NCBI GenBank assembly: GCA_021776515.1
Contig: JAJFFS010000002.1
Coordinates: forward strand, 47,715 to 111,714
DNA length: 64,000 nucleotides
Origin: Robiginitomaculum sp.
GTDB lineage: Bacteria > Pseudomonadota > Alphaproteobacteria > Caulobacterales > Maricaulaceae
Direction of reading: 5' to 3'
Shown: positions 35,868-45,765 of the stretch, piece by piece
How positions within the stretch are numbered: the stretch's first letter is position 1
Layout of the letters: each line of letters begins with the position of its first letter
Notes under the pieces: model-generated
Told to the model about the DNA's origin: nothing
Seen by the model: only the letters and a program-made list of their open reading frames with translations
Databases searched by the model: none
Program-made: the position numbers and the translations under genes

Positions 35868-37163
35868 ATGCGGGCAATAGCTTTCATTTTACTGGTCATA
35901 CTGGCTAGCCCATCACTGGCTCATACCAAGGCTGCACCAGAACGCTTCGCCGCTATTGCTGTGGTTGAAGCCAGTGGTGAGGTTCTTCATGCCCGCCATT
36001 CAAATGACTTGCGCCATCCGGCATCCCTGACCAAAATCATGACCCTGTATCTGGTGTTTGAGGCTATCGAAGCGGGCGAGCTGGGCTGGGATGATCGTTT
36101 ACGTGTCTCGGCAAAAGCTGCACGTGCCCGCCCATCCAAGCTGGGCGTAAAAGCCAATACAACAATCAGCGTTGAAGAAGCCGTGCGAGCTTTAGTCACC
36201 AAAAGCGCCAATGATGTTGCCATCGTCCTGGCCGAACGCCTGGGCGGCGGCGAAACCCGTTTTGCTGCTCTCATGACAAAAAAGGCAAAGGCGCTGGGCA
36301 TGAGCAGTAGCCATTTTGTCAACGCCTCTGGCCTTCCCTCAACCCGTCAGGTGATGACGGCGCGTGATATGGCCGTACTGGCCTATCGCATCCACCATGA
36401 TTTTCCGAACTATTATCGTTATTTCTCACTCCGCAAGCTCGTGTGGAATGAACATGACCACAATAATCATAATACCTTGCTGGGGCGCGTTGAGGGGGTC
36501 GATGGTCTTAAAACCGGATTTACCAACGCCTCTGGCTATAACATAGCCGTTACCGCAGAGCGCGCAGGAGAACGCATGATTGTTGTGGTGTTCGGTGGGG
36601 CGTCTAACACTGAGCGCGACGCCTATGCAACCAAACTACTGGAACGTGCATTTAGCGAACTTGAACGCCGCCGTATCGATGAAGCGCTGCCAGTCACCCC
36701 CCCCCTGACCGATCTGGATGACAGCAAACCTGTTCTGGTGGCTGGCCTGCCCAGTGAGGTACATCAAGGCGCTGGTGAGCGGCGCGGCGTTCAGATTGTG
36801 ATTGATGAAAACATTGAAACCCGTCCCCTGCTTCGGCCTGCGACCACGCCCCCCCCACCAACTCAACCAGAGCCAAAACAAACAATCACCATGCCTGCCG
36901 GAGGATGGGGCGTTCAGGTAGGTGCCTTCACTTCGGTAGAACAGGCAAAAGCACGGCTACACCATATTAGCGATATACCGATAGACGGTCTTAGCGAAAA
37001 TGCCGGACATATAGCGCAAGGGAAGAGAAATGGTGCCCCGCTCTATCGGGTGCGCTTTTTGGGTCTCACACCAGCAAAGGCGCGTTCAACATGTGCCGAG
37101 CTTAATGCCTTCGGCCAATCTTGCTTCGCTGTACCACCACAAAGCCAAACCGCATCAAAATGA
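35868..37163 (+). CDS. D-alanyl-D-alanine carboxypeptidase (PBP5/6 family) with C-terminal SPOR domain
   Basis: Periplasmic serine peptidase trimming peptidoglycan stem peptides, 431 residues. A signal peptide covers about residues 1-19. Catalytic motifs are SLTK (Ser-x-x-Lys), SAN and KTG in LKTGFTNASG. A proline-rich linker (TTPPPPTQPEPK) leads to a SPOR domain in the last 80 residues (GGWGVQVGAFTSVEQAKARL), which binds denuded glycan at division sites. This fusion is common in alphaproteobacteria. It is convergent with mipZ, overlapping by 9 bases. Confidence 0.95.
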   Translation: MRAIAFILLVILASPSLAHTKAAPERFAAIAVVEASGEVLHARHSNDLRHPASLTKIMTLYLVFEAIEAGELGWDDRLRVSAKAARARPSKLGVKANTTISVEEAVRALVTKSANDVAIVLAERLGGGETRFAALMTKKAKALGMSSSHFVNASGLPSTRQVMTARDMAVLAYRIHHDFPNYYRYFSLRKLVWNEHDHNNHNTLLGRVEGVDGLKTGFTNASGYNIAVTAERAGERMIVVVFGGASNTERDAYATKLLERAFSELERRRIDEALPVTPPLTDLDDSKPVLVAGLPSEVHQGAGERRGVQIVIDENIETRPLLRPATTPPPPTQPEPKQTITMPAGGWGVQVGAFTSVEQAKARLHHISDIPIDGLSENAGHIAQGKRNGAPLYRVRFLGLTPAKARSTCAELNAFGQSCFAVPPQSQTASK

Positions 37164-38042
37164 AAGAGGCGCACCCTGTAGCGCTTTTAATTTCAACACA
37201 ATCAGAAGATCACGCAGTTCCTGACGAGCGGCCACATGGCTCATGGAAAACTGTATGGCACTGCCCTTTTCGGTCAGGTCCAGCAAGGTCAGGCCGGAGG
37301 GAAATAGTTCTCGATAGATCACCCGCTCTCCAAAGCCCTGTGCCTGCCTGAAGCCAAGCCGGTTTGACAGCGTTACCAGACCATCAGCCACTTTTTGTTT
37401 GTTACGCGCATTTATCATACTCATACGATTGCGCATCACCACCCAGTCAATGCTCTTGTGCTCGCATGAGGCTTTATGTTTACGCGCTTCCCACACCATC
37501 TCGCTATAGAGGCTGGGCCGTGCTTTTTCCAAAGCGCCGCCCGCGCTATTGGCCAGAAGGTCGAAATCAACAAAGCTGTCATTTATCGGTGTCAGAATGG
37601 TATCTGCCGCCCCATGAGCCAGTCGTGAAAGATGCGTATTGCTGCCCGGTGCATCAACAACAATAAACCCACAGTTTTTTTGAAGTGCTTTAAGAGAGGC
37701 ACGCCAGTTTTGTTGTTCTTCTTCCTCAAGTTCATCAAGATGACGCGACGTTCCCAACTTGATTTCAGCCATTTCAGGTGTTGGCAAAGTTGTGTTTTGC
37801 GCCTCTGCCCAATGGGTTCGATTTTCCATATAGCGCGAGAAAGTACGCTGGCGTGTATCCAGATCAATAACACCAACATTTTGCCCCATACGCATAAGCG
37901 CCAGGGCCAAATGCACCGCAACTGTTGACTTACCCGCCCCGCCCTTCTCATTGCCGACAACAATGATATGCGGCTCACAACCAGCCTGAATTTCAGACTG
38001 TTCGCGGGTCTCAACGATATTTTCACTCAATGGAGTTTGCAT
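37155..38042 (-). CDS. mipZ: MipZ, division-plane positioning ParA-family ATPase
   Basis: 295-residue ATPase that forms bipolar gradients with ParB and inhibits FtsZ away from midcell in Caulobacter-type cells. The deviant Walker A loop is NEKGGAGKSTVAVHLA, preceded by about 27 residues. Walker A' is VIDLDTRQRTFSRY and the Walker B strand is FIVVDAPGSN, both MipZ-specific. VVMRNRMSMINARNK is also typical. It is divergent from the PapD-like gene with only 36 bp between starts. Confidence 0.95.
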   Translation of the reverse strand: MQTPLSENIVETREQSEIQAGCEPHIIVVGNEKGGAGKSTVAVHLALALMRMGQNVGVIDLDTRQRTFSRYMENRTHWAEAQNTTLPTPEMAEIKLGTSRHLDELEEEEQQNWRASLKALQKNCGFIVVDAPGSNTHLSRLAHGAADTILTPINDSFVDFDLLANSAGGALEKARPSLYSEMVWEARKHKASCEHKSIDWVVMRNRMSMINARNKQKVADGLVTLSNRLGFRQAQGFGERVIYRELFPSGLTLLDLTEKGSAIQFSMSHVAARQELRDLLIVLKLKALQGAPLSF

Positions 38043-38078
38043 AACACCACCAATCCGAATCAGCCCGAGGACACAAGT

Positions 38079-38810
38079 ATGCGCTACTTAGCCAAAATTG
38101 CACTCTGCCTTGCAGTGCTTTTTGGAACTGCCATGGCCAGTTTTGCAGATGTAACCACCAATCCTTCACGCCTTGTTCTGAACAATGAAACCCGCGCCGG
38201 GCAAATTGATGTCCATAATAGCGGGCATCACACTTTGCGTATTGAAAGCGGCTGGACCGACATTGCCCAAGGTGAAGACGGTGTACTGCACCCGGTGCCA
38301 CAAGGACCAGCGCCTGACACAACAAAGGGTCTGCACTTATGGCCGCAAAACTTTACCCTAAAGCCCGATGAGACCCGCGCCGTTTATGTAGTGTTTGACC
38401 CTGAAGCACAGGTCAGCAAGGAACAGCGCGTGCATATGCGCATCAATGCTGACCGGGTGAATGGCAAAGGACCGCGCTGGGGACTGACGCTGCCGGTTTT
38501 TGTCCGACCACAAAACCTGCCGGTAACGGCGGAAATAACCAATGTAAGCTGGGCCGGTCCACAAAGCCTGTTTGTCAGCCTCTATCGCAAGGGCGGGGCC
38601 TCGCCTTACGGCAGACTTGCCGTGTCCGACGACAATGGCACTATTATCGGAGAGCTGGGTAATGTTTCGCTTTATGTGAACGGGCGCGCAGTGCGCTATG
38701 AAATCCCCCTGGAAACCCTGCCCACGGGCGGCGGTTTTGTCAGCTATCTGGGTTCAGGTGAATTTACCAATCAGGTGTTTGACCAAATCCGCTTTGGGGT
38801 AAAACGCTAA
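38079..38810 (+). CDS. PapD-like fimbrial/pili assembly chaperone
   Basis: Periplasmic chaperone-like protein, 243 residues. The signal peptide is about residues 1-23 (cleavage after SFA). An immunoglobulin-like N-terminal domain (PSRLVLNNETRAGQIDVHNSG, then FTLKPDETRAVYVVFDP) resembles the beta-strand-donating domain of PapD chaperones. The second domain is short and diverged. The ATG at 38079 has a GAGG site and starts a good signal peptide; the frame extends upstream into mipZ and that part is rejected. No usher or pilin gene is nearby. Confidence 0.78.
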   Translation: MRYLAKIALCLAVLFGTAMASFADVTTNPSRLVLNNETRAGQIDVHNSGHHTLRIESGWTDIAQGEDGVLHPVPQGPAPDTTKGLHLWPQNFTLKPDETRAVYVVFDPEAQVSKEQRVHMRINADRVNGKGPRWGLTLPVFVRPQNLPVTAEITNVSWAGPQSLFVSLYRKGGASPYGRLAVSDDNGTIIGELGNVSLYVNGRAVRYEIPLETLPTGGGFVSYLGSGEFTNQVFDQIRFGVKR

Positions 38811-38811
38811 C

Positions 38812-40185
38812 TCAACATTCAACAATATTGACCGCCAGGCCACCTTGCGAGGTTTCCTTGTATTTAGTGCTCATATCGCGCCCGGTCTCGAACATGGTTT
38901 TAATCACTTCATCCAGACTGATCGCGTGCGTCCCATCTCCCAATAGCGCCAACCTTGCCGCCTGAATGGCCATTGTCGCGCCAAAGGCATTGCGCTCGAT
39001 ACAGGGGATTTGCACCAACCCGCCAACGGGATCGCAAGTCATGCCCAGATTGTGCTCCATCCCTATTTCGGCGGCGTTCTCAATCTGTGCATTACTGCCA
39101 CCCAGCACTGCTGCCAGAGCCCCCGCCGCCATGGAACAGGCAACGCCAACCTCACCCTGACAACCAACCTCGGCACCGGAAATGGACGCATTGCGTTTGT
39201 ATAATCCGCCAATAGCGGCGGCGGTTAGTAAAAAGGTACGCACCCCTGCATCTGTGGCACCTGGCACAAAATACAGATAATAATTGATAACGGCCGGCAA
39301 CACCCCGGCGGCTCCGTTGGTGGGGGCAGTGACCACACGCCCGCCAGAGGCATTTTCCTCGTTCACCGCCATAGCCCATAAATTTACCCAGTCTGAGCGT
39401 TCGCACGATTGTTTGGGGTCCGGGTTTTGCACGCGCAATTTGGTGTACAGCCCCGGTGCGCGGCGACGCACGCGCAAGGCACCCGGCAACATGCCTTCGC
39501 GGGCTAGGCCATGCTCCATACAAGCGTGCATGTGCCCCCATATATCATCAAGCCCAGACAAAACCTCGGCACGGGGCCGGTGTACACATTCATTTTCCAG
39601 CATTACTTGCGCGATGGTTAGCCCTGCCGCATCCGCACACTCAAGTAGTTCTTGTGCATTTGAAAAAGCATGAACGGGGATAACGTCTGCTGCATCAGGT
39701 GCATTACGCCCGGCTTCGTCCTCATCCACCACAAAACCGCCCCCGACCGAGTAATAAATCCGGCTGGCGATCAGATCGCCTTTCGCATCAAAAGCACTAA
39801 AGCGCATGGCATTGGTATGAAACGGCAAGCTGGTTTGCCCCTCAAAACGAATATTGGTTTTAGAATCAAAACTGATTTTTGTATTGCCGCCCAGCATCAA
39901 CGTGCCCGTTTGACTGATTTGCGTAATGATTACATCCGCACTAGCTGGCTCCAGCACCTCTGGCTTTTGCCCCGACAAGCCCAGTAAAATTGCCCGGTCT
40001 GTGTGGTGCCCTCCCCCGGTGAGCCCCAGCGAGCCATAAAGACACACATCCAGCGTAGTGACTTCGCGCCCCTGCCCTTGCACCTCCAGAAACTGCACAA
40101 ACCGTAGTGCCGCCTTCATTGGCCCGGTGGTGTGAGAGCTGGACGGGCCAAGGCCAATTTTAAAAAGTTCAAATGATGAGAGCAT
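38812..40185 (-). CDS. sdaA: L-serine ammonia-lyase, iron-sulfur dependent, single chain
   Basis: Deaminates L-serine to pyruvate, 457 residues. The N-terminal beta domain holds FKIGLGPSSSHTTGPM and GSLGLTGGGHHTDRAILLGL. The alpha domain contains the cluster cysteines, including GCQGEVGVACSMAAGA, MTCDPVGG and IPCIERN. The start at 40185 (MLSSFELFKIG) fits the family, although the frame runs 44 codons upstream through a terminator hairpin. The stop is one base from the convergent PapD-like gene. Confidence 0.96.
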   Translation of the reverse strand: MLSSFELFKIGLGPSSSHTTGPMKAALRFVQFLEVQGQGREVTTLDVCLYGSLGLTGGGHHTDRAILLGLSGQKPEVLEPASADVIITQISQTGTLMLGGNTKISFDSKTNIRFEGQTSLPFHTNAMRFSAFDAKGDLIASRIYYSVGGGFVVDEDEAGRNAPDAADVIPVHAFSNAQELLECADAAGLTIAQVMLENECVHRPRAEVLSGLDDIWGHMHACMEHGLAREGMLPGALRVRRRAPGLYTKLRVQNPDPKQSCERSDWVNLWAMAVNEENASGGRVVTAPTNGAAGVLPAVINYYLYFVPGATDAGVRTFLLTAAAIGGLYKRNASISGAEVGCQGEVGVACSMAAGALAAVLGGSNAQIENAAEIGMEHNLGMTCDPVGGLVQIPCIERNAFGATMAIQAARLALLGDGTHAISLDEVIKTMFETGRDMSTKYKETSQGGLAVNIVEC

Positions 40186-40252
40186 GGATAGCACACTTAA
40201 CAAGAGGTGATACTGCCTCTCTGCCATGCTTATGATTTTTGGTCCAGACATG

Positions 40253-40285
40253 AAAAACGGCGGCCAGCTTTTGCTGACCGCCGCC
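40253..40285 (-). terminator. Rho-independent terminator of the glycine-zipper gene
   Basis: Read leftward, the stem GGCGG-x-CAGC / GCTG-x-CCGCC (one mismatch, AAAA loop) is followed by GTTTTT. It lies 50 bases past the stop codon at 40337 and separates this unit from sdaA, whose start is 68 bases further on. Confidence 0.85.
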
Positions 40286-40336
40286 TTGGCCGCGTGCGTC
40301 CCCCCGAAGGGCTGCAAGCGCGGTAATGCAATTCGC

Positions 40337-41005
40337 CTACTGACGTGCCCAGTTACCGTTTACGCCCCGACATTCCTTGACGCGAACCTTTTTCTTGCTG
40401 CCATCATTGTAACGGACTTTGACGTTGCGATAGCGGCATTTCTCGCCAGCATAAGAACCTGTATTATAGCCAGCGTTATAGATTTTTTCTTTCTGATAGC
40501 CGCCTTCAGGCTGTTCATTCCAGAAACTACTGCGTTGATTGTCGCGTTGGTCATAGCGACGCCCGTTACGGCGAGCGCGGCGCTCGTTTTTGCGATAACG
40601 GCGGTTCTGGTTAGCGTAAGGCTCGTTATTGCCATAGCCGTTCTGCTCGTAACCGTAGCCAGTATTGTTATAGCCGGTGTTTTTACGATATTTACGCTTG
40701 CCATTTCTGGCCTTGCGACCGCGATTACAGTCCTTGCCATCGGTGACAACTGCGCCAAGAACACCGCCCAGAACGGCACCAGCAACGGCACCTTCGGTAC
40801 GGTCGCCATATCCGGCAATTTCACTGCCCAGAAGACCACCAAGAACACCGCCAATAAGCGCACCAACAACCTGATCGTCGCTATCGCTGTTACAGCGATA
40901 TTGGCCGCGTGAGTTACCGCGTGAATTATTGTGATCCGCAAAAGCTGCGGCGGGAAGGGTGAGTGCCGCGCCAAGCGCCACGGCGGTGATGAGTGCTTTA
41001 CGCAT
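40337..41005 (-). CDS. Exported glycine-zipper (2TM, 17-kDa-antigen-like) protein rich in Tyr, Asn and Arg
   Basis: 222 residues with a signal peptide (about 1-23, cleavage after AFA). Residues 45-90 are a glycine-zipper hairpin (GALIGGVLGGLLGSEIAG and GAVAGAVLGGVLGAVV) expected to insert in a membrane. The rest is low-complexity, basic and rich in Tyr, Asn and Arg. The C-terminal segment has two cysteines (KCRYRNVKVRYNDGSKKKVRVKECRG), a pattern of cell-envelope proteins of unknown function. Two long open frames overlapping it (one antisense, one same strand) are composition artefacts. Confidence 0.8.
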   Translation of the reverse strand: MRKALITAVALGAALTLPAAAFADHNNSRGNSRGQYRCNSDSDDQVVGALIGGVLGGLLGSEIAGYGDRTEGAVAGAVLGGVLGAVVTDGKDCNRGRKARNGKRKYRKNTGYNNTGYGYEQNGYGNNEPYANQNRRYRKNERRARRNGRRYDQRDNQRSSFWNEQPEGGYQKEKIYNAGYNTGSYAGEKCRYRNVKVRYNDGSKKKVRVKECRGVNGNWARQ

Positions 41006-41119
41006 AATGTTCTCTCCTAAGTTTCCAGCGCTGTTTGTCAGCGATGAGGAGAGACTAGATGATGCTGCCTGAACGGAACCTGAAAGCCTTTGTCAGGTTC
41101 TGTTGGGGTAAGGTCCATT

Positions 41120-41147
41120 CGTCATTCCGATGTAAATCGGAATGACG
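41120..41147. repeat. Perfect 12-bp stem palindrome (REP-like)
   Basis: CGTCATTCCGAT and ATCGGAATGACG flank a GTAA loop. A second 7-bp hairpin (GAACCTG/CAGGTTC) lies at 41076-41100. There is no T-run for either direction. The GTCATTCCGA core is typical of extragenic palindromes and may protect mRNA 3' ends of the 588-residue protein gene. Confidence 0.7.
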
Positions 41148-41163
41148 TCGCTATGACCAGCTC

Positions 41164-42930
41164 TCAGTTTTTTGTACCAAGCAGGGCAAAACTGAAATTA
41201 CGGTCTTTTTTGAGAAGGATCAGCCTTACATTATCGCCAGGTGCGGCGGCATTGGCTTCATTCAAAATCAAAAACCCTTCATACTCACTAGGGGCATTCA
41301 CCATACGGTCGGTAGCACAATCGGCGAGGTTCAGGCCAGGCAGACGATAAATATTACTGTCATTGATCTGCATGCCAATAGTGGCAGAAAGATTGCAAGT
41401 GTCCTGGCCGGTATAGGTGACATCGGCAGTAAGCGCCGTGCCAATTATGGTTGCGCTGCCGGTAAACCCAATTTTGTGGGCTGGAGCGTTCGCAACATCT
41501 ATTCCCCCCACCCTGGCTGCATCCACCAGAGTATATGTCGCATCAGCGAGTGCCTTGGGGCGAGAGGCAGCTTTTATCGGAGAATCTCCTGCAGCGGCCC
41601 CCAGCGCCAGTATAGCCTCCAGCATAACATTGGCCGTATCGCCCTTTGGGCCATTAGGATCATCTCTAAATGTCGGATCGCCAGTCACCACCCCTGAAAG
41701 CGTAGAAAAATCGCTTTCTGGTGCGCTTTGAATGGCCGCAGATATGATTAGCGACGCCAAGTTATAACCATCGCTGGTAGGGTTTGGAAAATAAGTTGGT
41801 CCGGCGGCAAAGTTTGTAAACTCCGGTGGATTGGCTTGCGGCTTGGAACGCATATCTGCCGTAGCAGCATTGCCCGCGCTCCAATTACCCATCGCTTCAA
41901 AAACGTGATTAGAATGGCGGCCCTGAAAGTTTGAAATTGTCCACTCGGTTACACCGGTTACAGAACCATCTACATCAATCAGCACATAACCGTTTTGAAT
42001 TCTGCCTGCAAAAGTATCGTCTCTATAGCGCAATTGGGTGCGGTAATAGCCCGATGGAAATTGCGGTGTTTGCGCAAGTTCGGGCATGGGGGCCGTCAGG
42101 GCGACGGACGTGCCTGACAAAAAATCCCCGCCTGGTTCAGAAAAATCGACGAATAGACGCAACAAACCCGGCAAAAATGCCATGCCGGTTCTGTCACTGG
42201 CATTAGCGAAAACAGTAAAGGTTTTACCCACTGCACCAATGGTGATGTCAACAAAGGGGGTGGGCGCAACTATACAGATACCAAGGTTGTTGGTCTCGCA
42301 AATACTAAGTGTGGCCCCGTTGGCATTGAACGCGACGCGCGGCCTAGCCCGCACCACGGCGTTGTCGCCGCGCACATTCACCACCGCACCACCGGCGGCC
42401 TCTATCCCACCCGCAGCGGCAATGCGTAATGCACCATCAGCAGAGGGTGTGGCCAGAATAGCAATGGGGTCTGGCATGGGCGAACCTGCCGCCGTGGCGG
42501 TCAGGAAGACATCATTAATTCCGGGTTGAGAGTTAACCTCAAACCCGCCATCGCAACGAAAACGCAATTGCACGACACCTGAAAACGGCGCATCCGGCGT
42601 CAGGGCAAACACAAAACTTTGTGTACCACCAACAGGAATATTTATGGGCGTATTCGGGGTGCCAGAGGCAATATTGCTTGCATCCACTGTTTGATAGGCA
42701 AACCCACCCGGGAAAAAATTGGCCTGCGCCAGGTTTTGGCTGAACTTTTCAATAAAGCAGTTTTGTGCCTCCATATCGCCGGCATTGATAACCGTAGCAA
42801 AAAAAGTCACAGTTTCGCCGACTGTTGCGGTTCTTGCCGTAGGCAACGCAGAAGAGACCAATAATGGATCGGCTAGCGCAGCACTGCCGCCAAGCAGGTA
42901 CAAGCAAAGTACAAAAAAACGTGTTTTCAT
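41164..42930 (-). CDS. Large exported protein of unknown function sharing a module with the FG-GAP protein
   Basis: 588 residues from the ATG at 42930, which has a strong GGGGGAG site. A signal peptide covers about 1-20 (cleavage after ALA). Residues 22-275 are beta-rich and Cys-containing, with SSALPTAR, VINAGDMEAQNC, LTPDAPFSGVVQLRFRCDG, QPGINDVFL and CETNNLGICI. They match the C-terminal part of the protein at 45914. Residues 300-588 are another unknown region with CNLSATIG and CATDRM cysteines. The frame is open upstream through the palindromic repeats and that part is rejected. Probably a cell-surface or periplasmic protein. Confidence 0.78.
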   Translation of the reverse strand: MKTRFFVLCLYLLGGSAALADPLLVSSALPTARTATVGETVTFFATVINAGDMEAQNCFIEKFSQNLAQANFFPGGFAYQTVDASNIASGTPNTPINIPVGGTQSFVFALTPDAPFSGVVQLRFRCDGGFEVNSQPGINDVFLTATAAGSPMPDPIAILATPSADGALRIAAAGGIEAAGGAVVNVRGDNAVVRARPRVAFNANGATLSICETNNLGICIVAPTPFVDITIGAVGKTFTVFANASDRTGMAFLPGLLRLFVDFSEPGGDFLSGTSVALTAPMPELAQTPQFPSGYYRTQLRYRDDTFAGRIQNGYVLIDVDGSVTGVTEWTISNFQGRHSNHVFEAMGNWSAGNAATADMRSKPQANPPEFTNFAAGPTYFPNPTSDGYNLASLIISAAIQSAPESDFSTLSGVVTGDPTFRDDPNGPKGDTANVMLEAILALGAAAGDSPIKAASRPKALADATYTLVDAARVGGIDVANAPAHKIGFTGSATIIGTALTADVTYTGQDTCNLSATIGMQINDSNIYRLPGLNLADCATDRMVNAPSEYEGFLILNEANAAAPGDNVRLILLKKDRNFSFALLGTKN

Positions 42931-43038
42931 AATCTCCCCCATTACTTTGTATATGCTATCACGTTTTGTAGGGGGGGGAGAAAAATTCTGTACCCGTATT
43001 ACCTGAGTAAGGCATGGTGGTGGAATTATTCTGTTACT

Positions 43039-43128
43039 ATCCTTCGACAAGCTCAGGATGAGGACCTTCGACAAGCTCAGGATGAGGAGAAACTTAATCA
43101 CACACTCATCCTGAGCTTGTCGAAGGAT
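43039..43128. repeat. Three copies of the CTTCGACAAGCTCAGGATGA repeat
   Basis: Two forward copies abut at 43039-43063 and 43064-43087. One reverse copy at 43105-43128 can pair with either. The cluster lies between the aroC stop codon (30 bases away) and the start of the 588-residue exported protein gene, both on the minus strand. So it may form a hairpin at the aroC mRNA end. Confidence 0.95.
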
Positions 43129-43157
43129 GGATTACTCACGCACCTGCCATTACCGGA

Positions 43158-44228
43158 TTACCCACACTGCCCGCGATGGCGCAGTTTATGGTCAGCCAGC
43201 ACGCAAGCCAGCATGGCCTCGGCAATGGGTGCGGCACGTACGCCGACGCAGGGGTCGTGGCGGCCTTTGGTGCGCACCTCAACCTCTTCGCCTTTGCGAT
43301 TTACGCTTTGGCGTGGGGTGAGTATGGATGAGGTGGGCTTGAACGCGGTACGCACAATCACGTCCTGCCCCGATGAAATACCGCCCAGCACACCGCCATT
43401 GTTATTTGAGAGAAACACCGGGCCATTAGGGCCGGTGCGCATTTCGTCGGCATTTTGCTCGCCGCTTAGCCGTGCGGCACCAAAACCTGCGCCAATTTCC
43501 ACGCCCTTGGCCGCCGGGATGGACATCATGGCACCGGCCAGATCCGCATCCAGCTTGCCGTACACAGGTGCACCCCACCCGGCTGGCACGCCGTGGGCGA
43601 TCACCTCAACAATAGCACCAAGGGATGAGCCGTTTTTACGAGTTTCATCCAGCAGCGTCTCCCATTTTGGAAGGGTGCTGGCGCTCGGGCAGCAAAGCGC
43701 ATTATTGGCTGCTGCTTCCCAGCTCCAGTCGGAACGCTCTACCGGATGTTCACCAATTTGCACCAGTGCGCCAGCGATAGAAATCTCATCGCCCAAAATT
43801 TGCCGCGCCACGGCACCAGCGGCCACCCGCACAGCGGTTTCGCGCGCCGAAGCCCGTCCACCGCCGCGATAATCGCGAAAGCCGTATTTGGCGTCATAAA
43901 CATAGTCTGCATGGCCGGGGCGGTAGCTATCGGCAATATCGCCATAGTCTTTGGAACGCGCATCCACATTCTCGATCATCAGACTGATGGGCGCGCCGGT
44001 GGTGCGGTTTTCAAACACGCCAGAAAGAATTTTAACAATATCCGTTTCGCGGCGCTGGGTCACATGGCGCGAGGTGCCGGGTTTGCGGGCATCCAGAAAC
44101 GGCTGGATAATCTCCTTGGTTAGCAAATAGCCCGGCGGGCAACCATCAATGACAACGCCAATGGCCAGGCCATGACTTTCGCCCCAGCTGGTAAACCTGA
44201 AAAGATGACCGAATGTATTGTGCGACAT
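43158..44228 (-). CDS. aroC: Chorismate synthase
   Basis: FMN-dependent last enzyme of the shikimate pathway, 356 residues. All signature segments are visible: [93 protein letters not shown] and [18 protein letters not shown]. Two conserved His residues are in these blocks. It follows the DnaJ-like gene by 30 bp on the same strand. Confidence 0.98.
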   Translation of the reverse strand: MSHNTFGHLFRFTSWGESHGLAIGVVIDGCPPGYLLTKEIIQPFLDARKPGTSRHVTQRRETDIVKILSGVFENRTTGAPISLMIENVDARSKDYGDIADSYRPGHADYVYDAKYGFRDYRGGGRASARETAVRVAAGAVARQILGDEISIAGALVQIGEHPVERSDWSWEAAANNALCCPSASTLPKWETLLDETRKNGSSLGAIVEVIAHGVPAGWGAPVYGKLDADLAGAMMSIPAAKGVEIGAGFGAARLSGEQNADEMRTGPNGPVFLSNNNGGVLGGISSGQDVIVRTAFKPTSSILTPRQSVNRKGEEVEVRTKGRHDPCVGVRAAPIAEAMLACVLADHKLRHRGQCG

Positions 44229-44258
44229 AGCTACACCTTATCCCCTTGGCACATTCTC

Positions 44259-45038
44259 TCAAGTCACCCCGCGCAGGGGATTAGCCCAAATGCGGCTAAA
44301 CCGGCTTAAGGCATGGCTAAAACCGGGGCTGCGCCGCGCCTTTAAGGTAATAAACAGGTGCCCTGATGGGTTTTTACCATAAGCAGGGAGGCCAAGTCCC
44401 TTCAAACGCAAGCTTTGGCCGGAGCTGGATAACACGGGAACATGCACTTTCAAGGCGCCGTGCGGGGTGTTGACCTCGACCTTTCCCCCGGCGCGCAATT
44501 GAGGCAAGTCCAGCCACAGCGGCAAATGCAAATCTCGCCCTTTAAGAGTTGCGCGTTTATGGGGCAAAAGTTGAACACGAATAAGCGCATCACCATTTTT
44601 GCCACCGTGCAAACCCGCATTGCCAGCGCCGTTAAGGCGGATAACATCATCGCTGGCACAACCAGCCGGGCATTGCACATCCAGTGCCTTGCCCCCTGGC
44701 AATGTAACGCGCCGAACAGCGCCAGACAGTGCGTCTTCCAGGCTAAGCCGTAATACCGCTTCGGCGTTTGCGCCATCTTGTGGTTTAGGTGCCACGCTCT
44801 TTGCCGCTTTCCAGAAACTGGAAACCAGATTACGCCGTGATGGCACCATAGGCTGATGGGCATTTTGGCATAGCCCCTCATAGGCTTGTGAAATTTTGTG
44901 AAAACGATCAGCATCACCACCCGGTGCATCGGGGTGGAATTGTTTTGCAAGGCGACGATAGGCGGCTCGCGCATCCTCTGCACCGGCACCCTTGGCCAGC
45001 CCCAAAACGGCATGATAATCAAAAAGCGAATCATTCAT
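44259..45038 (-). CDS. DnaJ-like (CbpA-type) co-chaperone without zinc fingers
   Basis: 259 residues from MNDSLFDYHAVLG. The J-domain is at 1-65, with the essential HPD in KQFHPDAPGGDADRFHKI. A linker of about 30 residues leads to a C-terminal substrate-binding region with GAGNAGLHGGKNGDALIRVQ and LKGLGLPAYGK typical of DnaJ CTDs. There is no CxxCxGxG zinc-finger region, so it resembles CbpA rather than DnaJ. The frame is open 23 codons upstream, but the shorter start gives a normal J-domain. It is divergent from pdxH. Confidence 0.9.
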   Translation of the reverse strand: MNDSLFDYHAVLGLAKGAGAEDARAAYRRLAKQFHPDAPGGDADRFHKISQAYEGLCQNAHQPMVPSRRNLVSSFWKAAKSVAPKPQDGANAEAVLRLSLEDALSGAVRRVTLPGGKALDVQCPAGCASDDVIRLNGAGNAGLHGGKNGDALIRVQLLPHKRATLKGRDLHLPLWLDLPQLRAGGKVEVNTPHGALKVHVPVLSSSGQSLRLKGLGLPAYGKNPSGHLFITLKARRSPGFSHALSRFSRIWANPLRGVT

Positions 45039-45105
45039 GGACAAAACGCTAACCCCGATGAATGATTGAGACGTAAACAACATTGCCTCAAAGGGAAGCA
45101 AACGC

Positions 45106-45765
45106 ATGAGCCATACCCCCCTGATACCGCCCAGCCCGGATTATCATGACCATGCCGATGATGAAGCTGGCGATCTGTTTGCCCACCAAGACCCGTTTGC
45201 GCTGTTTGCCGACTGGCTAACCATGGCCAAAAAGAAAGAACCCAATGACCCCAATGCCGTATGCCTGGCTACGGTGGACGGAGATGGCATGCCTGATGCG
45301 CGCATGGTGTTACTCAAGGGTTTTGATAAGGACGGTTTTGTTTTTTACACCAACACCAAAAGCGCCAAAGGAATACAGCTTGCCGCCGACCCCAAAGCCG
45401 CAATGGTCTTTCACTGGAAAAGCATCCGCCGACAGGTACGCCTGCGCGGCACCATAAGCCCGGTCAGCGAAGCAGAAGCGGATGAATATTTTGCCTCCCG
45501 CGCACGGGACAGCCGCATTGGTGCCTGGGCAAGCAAACAATCACAGGAACTGGAAAGCCGCTTTGCCCTGGAAAAACGTGTGGCAGCAAAAGCTGCTAAA
45601 TTCGGGCTTGGCAAAGTACCCCGCCCGGACCATTGGTGCGGTTATCGCCTTGCCCCCACGCAAATAGAGTTTTGGCGCGACCGGCCATTTAGATTGCATG
45701 ATCGTATGCAATTTTTACGCGATAGTGCAGATCAGTGCTGGACGGTGCAAAGGCTGTATCCTTAA
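45106..45765 (+). CDS. pdxH: Pyridoxamine 5'-phosphate oxidase
   Basis: FMN-dependent oxidase making pyridoxal 5'-phosphate, 219 residues. Conserved segments are [93 protein letters not shown] and the C-terminal RLYP. It is divergent from the DnaJ-like gene, with 67 bp between the starts. Confidence 0.98.
   Translation: MSHTPLIPPSPDYHDHADDEAGDLFAHQDPFALFADWLTMAKKKEPNDPNAVCLATVDGDGMPDARMVLLKGFDKDGFVFYTNTKSAKGIQLAADPKAAMVFHWKSIRRQVRLRGTISPVSEAEADEYFASRARDSRIGAWASKQSQELESRFALEKRVAAKAAKFGLGKVPRPDHWCGYRLAPTQIEFWRDRPFRLHDRMQFLRDSADQCWTVQRLYP

Noticed and set aside
40226..40974. Two long frames (228 codons plus, 204 codons minus) over the glycine-zipper gene
   Set aside because: Both show the hydrophobic or Ala/Val-rich bias expected when a Tyr/Asn/Gly/Arg-rich gene is read in the wrong frame. 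One also crosses the terminator.
42931..43101. N-terminal extension of the 588-residue exported protein
   Set aside because: The extension is translated repeat sequence (LILSLSK repeated). The ATG at 42930 has a strong ribosome binding site and a clean signal peptide.
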